This document shows, one piece after another, positions 6,745 through 9,197 of a DNA stretch of 9,197 bases (within the stretch, counting starts at the first letter, position 1; the number at the start of each line of letters is the position of its first letter). Under the pieces are notes generated by a model. That model saw only the letters and a list, made by a program, of their open reading frames with translations. It was not told where the DNA came from and made no database searches. Origin of the DNA: Flammeovirgaceae bacterium UBA5867. Its GTDB lineage: Bacteria > Bacteroidota > Bacteroidia > Cytophagales > Cyclobacteriaceae. Both the position numbers and the translations under genes were made by a program. Location of the stretch: contig DJFR01000241.1 in assembly GCA_002432545.1 (NCBI GenBank), forward strand, positions 1-9,197, written 5' to 3'.

Positions 6745-7223
6745 AAACATTACTACGAGTTGTCTGCGTCCTCCTCCTCACATCCACAAGGCTACACGCA
6801 CAGTCGCACGATGCTGATATTAACCAACTTATAGATGCCTGGCACAAGGCTGCTGCCGATGCCAACGCCACGGTATTTTTTGGAAGCATGGCCGCGCAGA
6901 GTATATATATAGGTACAGATGCCAGCGAGCGTTGGAACAAAGAACAGTTCATGTCCTTTGCTAAACCATATTTTGATAGAGGTAAAGCGTGGGACTTCAA
7001 GCCTTACGACAGAGACCTGCATGTAACATCCGATGGAAAATATGCATGGTTTTCTGAACTTTTAACAACGTGGATGGGCACGTGCCGGGGGTCAGGTATA
7101 CTTCAAAAAACAAAAGACGGCTGGAAGATCGAACAATATCACCTGTCGGTAACAGTTCCTAATGATATAATTCGGGATTTTATATCGCTCGTAGATCGCT
7201 ATCAGCAGAAGCAGGGTAAATGA
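6741..7223 (+). CDS. Secreted SnoaL_3 / NTF2-like protein
   Basis: A 160-residue protein with a Sec signal peptide: K-R n-region, hydrophobic core VVCVLLLTS, and a probable cleavage after LHA (20/21). There is no lipobox Cys, so the mature protein is probably soluble in the periplasm or exported. The mature part follows the cone-shaped NTF2-like SnoaL_3 pattern: helix INQLIDAWHKAAADAN, SIYIGTDASERWNKEQF (54-70), the strand GKYAWFSELLTTW (99-111) and the family-typical block RGSGILQKTKDGWKIEQYHLS (116-136) ending in VPND. Such domains bind small ligands or act as enzymes; no catalytic function can be read here. The ATG overlaps the kinase stop by four bases (ATGA), so it is very probably translated from the kinase mRNA. 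A role as accessory to the sensor is inference. A short GC-rich hairpin (GCAGC-ACG-GCTGC) lies just after the stop but lacks a T-tract. Confidence 0.88.
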   Translation: MKTLLRVVCVLLLTSTRLHAQSHDADINQLIDAWHKAAADANATVFFGSMAAQSIYIGTDASERWNKEQFMSFAKPYFDRGKAWDFKPYDRDLHVTSDGKYAWFSELLTTWMGTCRGSGILQKTKDGWKIEQYHLSVTVPNDIIRDFISLVDRYQQKQGK

Positions 7224-7359
7224 AACGGCAGCACGGCTGCGCATAAGCGTTACATTGCCAATCCGTTACGGTAAGCCTACAAATGTATGGTTTCAACAGA
7301 CTTTTGGTGGAATTCAGGGGTCGTTTTTTACGAATTTTGAAACATCAAATCTTTTAGCC

Positions 7360-7494
7360 ATGCCATACATGAAGAATCTTGATTACAGAGACGTAACAAA
7401 CGCCCGGGTATCATCCAGGCTGAAACAAGTATTAGTGCTGATTGGTACGATTCTGATCGGGATGATTATCTCGATAACCGTGAATGCTGCCTAA
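7360..7494 (+). CDS. Possible 44-residue single-pass membrane protein
   Basis: I do not recognise this gene. The frame is open from 7255 (TTG), but the ATG at 7360 gives a compact product: a polar N-terminus (KNLDYRDVTNARVSSRLKQ) followed by one strong hydrophobic helix, VLVLIGTILIGMIISITV, and the tail NAA. A second ATG lies at 7369. The upstream residues 1-35 of the longer version look non-coding in character. A one-mismatch -7-like GAATTTTG lies just upstream near 7331, with no well-placed -33. A terminator at 7588-7616 follows in the same direction, which supports transcription through here, although it could equally end the kinase/SnoaL_3 transcript. The stretch 7495-7587 between them is AT-rich and otherwise empty. 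It could be a chance ORF. Confidence 0.35.
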   Translation: MPYMKNLDYRDVTNARVSSRLKQVLVLIGTILIGMIISITVNAA

Positions 7495-7587
7495 ACAGCG
7501 GTACTCCTTTTTAATCCTCGACCTTCCTGGAAGCTATTTTTTAAACGCAAGATTAAAACCAATTTTTTAAGGTTAATTTAGTTTCAC

Positions 7588-7616
7588 AAGACCCCGCCCA
7601 GCGGGGTTTTTGTTTT
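7588..7616 (+). terminator. Rho-independent terminator before the aminotransferase gene
   Basis: Stem AAGACCCCGC (7588-7597) pairs with GCGGGGTTTT (7601-7610), 10 bp with one G-U, and a 3-base loop CCA. The T-rich tract TTTTTGTTTT runs to 7616. It ends plus-strand transcription from the kinase/SnoaL_3/small ORF side and isolates the aminotransferase unit. Confidence 0.9.
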
Positions 7617-7656
7617 ATATACCCGCGCCATCTCCAGATGTATTACGGCCATGCTT

Positions 7657-7664
7657 TATCTTTA
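7657..7664 (+). promoter_or_regulatory. Candidate -7 element of the aminotransferase gene
   Basis: TATCTTTA matches TAnnTTTG at 5 of 6 fixed positions. Transcription would begin about 4 bases later, at or beside the ATG at 7669, giving an essentially leaderless mRNA. No TTG is found at the right distance upstream, so this is tentative. Confidence 0.35.
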
Positions 7665-7668
7665 CCGC

Positions 7669-8853
7669 ATGGAGTTTAGCCAGGATATATTTCTTAACAA
7701 GATTGCACAGACAACCGATGCACCTTACCTGATCACGATTGATCGTGCCGAAGGTATATATATGTATTCACCGGAAGGGAAACGCTATACAGATCTCATC
7801 TCGGGTATTGGTGTGAGCAGCATCGGGCATGGTCATCCCAAAGTTATCAAGGCTATTAAAGACCAGGTGGATAAACATTTGCACGTAATGGTGTACGGAG
7901 AATTTATACAGGCTGCTCCCAACCTGCTCGCGCAGAAATTAACATCCCTGCTTCCTGCCAATCTCAACTGCTGTTACTTTGTTAACTCCGGCACTGAAGC
8001 TAACGAAGGTGCACTGAAACTTGCCAAGCGCTATACCGGTCGCACGGAAATTATATCGTTCCGTAAATCCTATCATGGCAGTACACATGGCTCCATGAGT
8101 GTATCGGGTAATGAAGTAAAGAAGCAAGCCTTTCGTCCGTTATTGCCGGATGTACGATTCATAGACTTCAATGTGATGGCCGATCTGGAAAAGATTACCA
8201 CGACTACAGCATGTGTTATTGTTGAAACGATACAAGGCGATGCCGGTGTACGTATACCTTCCAAAGACTATATGAAGGCACTGCGTAAACGCTGTGATAA
8301 AACCGGGGCACTTTTGATACTCGATGAAATTCAGTGTGGCATGGGCCGCACCGGGAAATTCTTTGCCTTTGAACATTTTGGAATTGTACCGGATATACTC
8401 ACCGTTGCCAAAGCGTTTGGTGGCGGACTTCCGATCGGCTCATTTATATCCGACAAAAAAATAATGCAGTCGCTTACGCACGATCCGATGCTCGGGCACA
8501 TCACTACGTTTGGCGGCAACCCGGTGTGCTGCGCTTCGGCTCTTGCAACGCTACAGGTACTGGAAGAAGAAAACCTGGTGGCGCAGGTAGAAGCTAAAGG
8601 ACAACTCTTTGAACAACTGCTGAAGCACCCGCATATAAAAGAAGTACGAAGAATAGGTTTGATGTTCGCGATTGATTTCGATTCGGCCGACCGCGTAAAC
8701 AACATTGTGCTGCGTGCCAAAGAGCTGGGTATTATTACCTATTGGTTCCTGTCGCATCCGTATAGTTTCAGAATTGCACCTCCGCTTACCATTACTGAAG
8801 AACAAATCAAAGAATCGTGCGCTGCCATTTTGAAGGCTATAGATAATGCGTAA
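7669..8853 (+). CDS. Class III PLP-dependent aminotransferase
   Basis: A 394-residue fold-type I, class III aminotransferase (acetylornithine/ornithine/4-aminobutyrate group), cytosolic. Numbering from the chosen start: the phosphate-binding SGTEAN at 107-112, YHGSTHGS at 135-142, the cofactor Asp219 in LDEIQCGMGRTG (218-229), the Schiff-base Lys248 in TVAKAFGGGLPIGSF, and TTFGGNP at 279-285. All PLP residues are present, so it should be active. The Arg that follows HG in ArgD/ornithine aminotransferases (FHGR) is Ser here, so a role in arginine synthesis should not be assumed; the amino donor is unknown. I chose ATG 7669 rather than 7651. Related Cytophagales proteins begin a few residues before an AQT motif, as here (MEFSQDIFLNKIAQT), and the candidate -7 element overlaps the extra six codons. 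The permease gene starts 9 bases after its stop. Confidence 0.93.
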   Translation: MEFSQDIFLNKIAQTTDAPYLITIDRAEGIYMYSPEGKRYTDLISGIGVSSIGHGHPKVIKAIKDQVDKHLHVMVYGEFIQAAPNLLAQKLTSLLPANLNCCYFVNSGTEANEGALKLAKRYTGRTEIISFRKSYHGSTHGSMSVSGNEVKKQAFRPLLPDVRFIDFNVMADLEKITTTTACVIVETIQGDAGVRIPSKDYMKALRKRCDKTGALLILDEIQCGMGRTGKFFAFEHFGIVPDILTVAKAFGGGLPIGSFISDKKIMQSLTHDPMLGHITTFGGNPVCCASALATLQVLEEENLVAQVEAKGQLFEQLLKHPHIKEVRRIGLMFAIDFDSADRVNNIVLRAKELGIITYWFLSHPYSFRIAPPLTITEEQIKESCAAILKAIDNA

Positions 8854-8862
8854 TTTCGTTTC

Positions 8863-9197
8863 ATGCCAGATCAGTTACACAAACCTTTCGACCGGCTCGA
8901 CTATACCTATAAACTGTTAGTAGTTGTTGCACTTACCATTGTTACCCTTGTGCTTGCGCAGGACATAGTTATACCCTTTGCCTTTGCCGGTATACTTTCC
9001 ATTGTGATGCTGCCGGTGGTGAAAAAACTGGAAGAGCGTAAAGTAGGCACTGCGCTGTCCATTACGATTGTACTCTTTTCTACGATCATTCTCATCGGAC
9101 TTTTTATCTGGCTGATTGTAAACCAGGTTATCGGCCTGATCAACGACCTTCCCAACCTGCAGGTTCAGTTTGAAACGTTTATCGATCAGGCAAGCCG
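8863..9197 (+). CDS. AI-2E/PerM family permease, N-terminal part, cut by the window end
   Basis: The frame is open from ATG 8863 to the window end: 111 codons and no stop. It begins MPDQLHKPFDRLDYTYK, then TM1 (LLVVVALTIVTLVLAQDIVIP) running into a second hydrophobic stretch (PFAFAGILSIVMLPVV), the short cytoplasmic loop KKLEERKVG and a further TM (TALSITIVLFSTIILIGLFIWLIV), followed by an amphipathic region. The LxxxVMLPVVKKLEER layout with paired TM helices is typical of the AI-2E family (PF01594), proteins of about 350 residues that include AI-2 exporters (TqsA), Na+/H+ antiporters and many of unknown substrate. The substrate cannot be deduced. It starts 9 bases after the aminotransferase stop and is probably cotranscribed. 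A one-mismatch -7 (TAATTTCG, 8851-8858) also overlaps that stop codon. Confidence 0.85.
   Translation, partial: MPDQLHKPFDRLDYTYKLLVVVALTIVTLVLAQDIVIPFAFAGILSIVMLPVVKKLEERKVGTALSITIVLFSTIILIGLFIWLIVNQVIGLINDLPNLQVQFETFIDQAS

Noticed and set aside
6722..7022. Minus-strand ORFs across the SnoaL_3 gene
   Set aside because: They are antisense to a gene with a signal peptide and strong family pattern; their translations show no domain.

Overview
The window looks like chromosome from a member of the Bacteroidota, probably a Cytophagales-type organism. The evidence is the lack of Shine-Dalgarno sequences before the starts, -7/-33 promoter elements of the Bacteroidetes type (TTG ... TAnnTTTG), the protein families present and a moderate GC content. 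No rRNA, tRNA, CRISPR array, transposase or integrase is visible.

Layout, left to right: the 3' part of a glycolytic GAPDH gene (+) with a strong terminator; a membrane-anchored J-domain/TPR protein (+); a convergent, AT-rich two-gene operon on the minus strand (DUF6088/AbiEi-like antitoxin, then AbiEii nucleotidyltransferase toxin) joined by an ATGA overlap; a gene-free stretch of about 345 bases with the abiE promoter/operator and a 22-bp-spaced direct repeat; a small TerB-like helical protein (+); an orphan membrane histidine kinase (+) with its own promoter; a secreted SnoaL_3/NTF2-like protein overlapping the kinase by ATGA (+); a doubtful 44-residue single-pass membrane protein (+) and a terminator; a class III PLP aminotransferase (+); and the N-terminal part of an AI-2E/PerM family permease (+) that runs off the end.

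The best-defined unit is the AbiE-type toxin-antitoxin/abortive-infection pair. It sits between housekeeping-type genes, is lower in GC by sampled hand counts, and has a Bacteroidetes promoter whose -33 element lies inside a perfect 10-bp inverted repeat. That is the layout expected for autorepression by the antitoxin. The second unit is the histidine kinase plus SnoaL_3 pair: a sensor without a neighbouring response regulator, translationally coupled to a small exported ligand-binding-fold protein. Its -7 element sits in the loop of a 10-bp inverted repeat. I see no clearly new multi-gene system. The most testable novelties are these regulatory structures, the kinase/SnoaL_3 coupling, and the J-domain/TM/TPR architecture.
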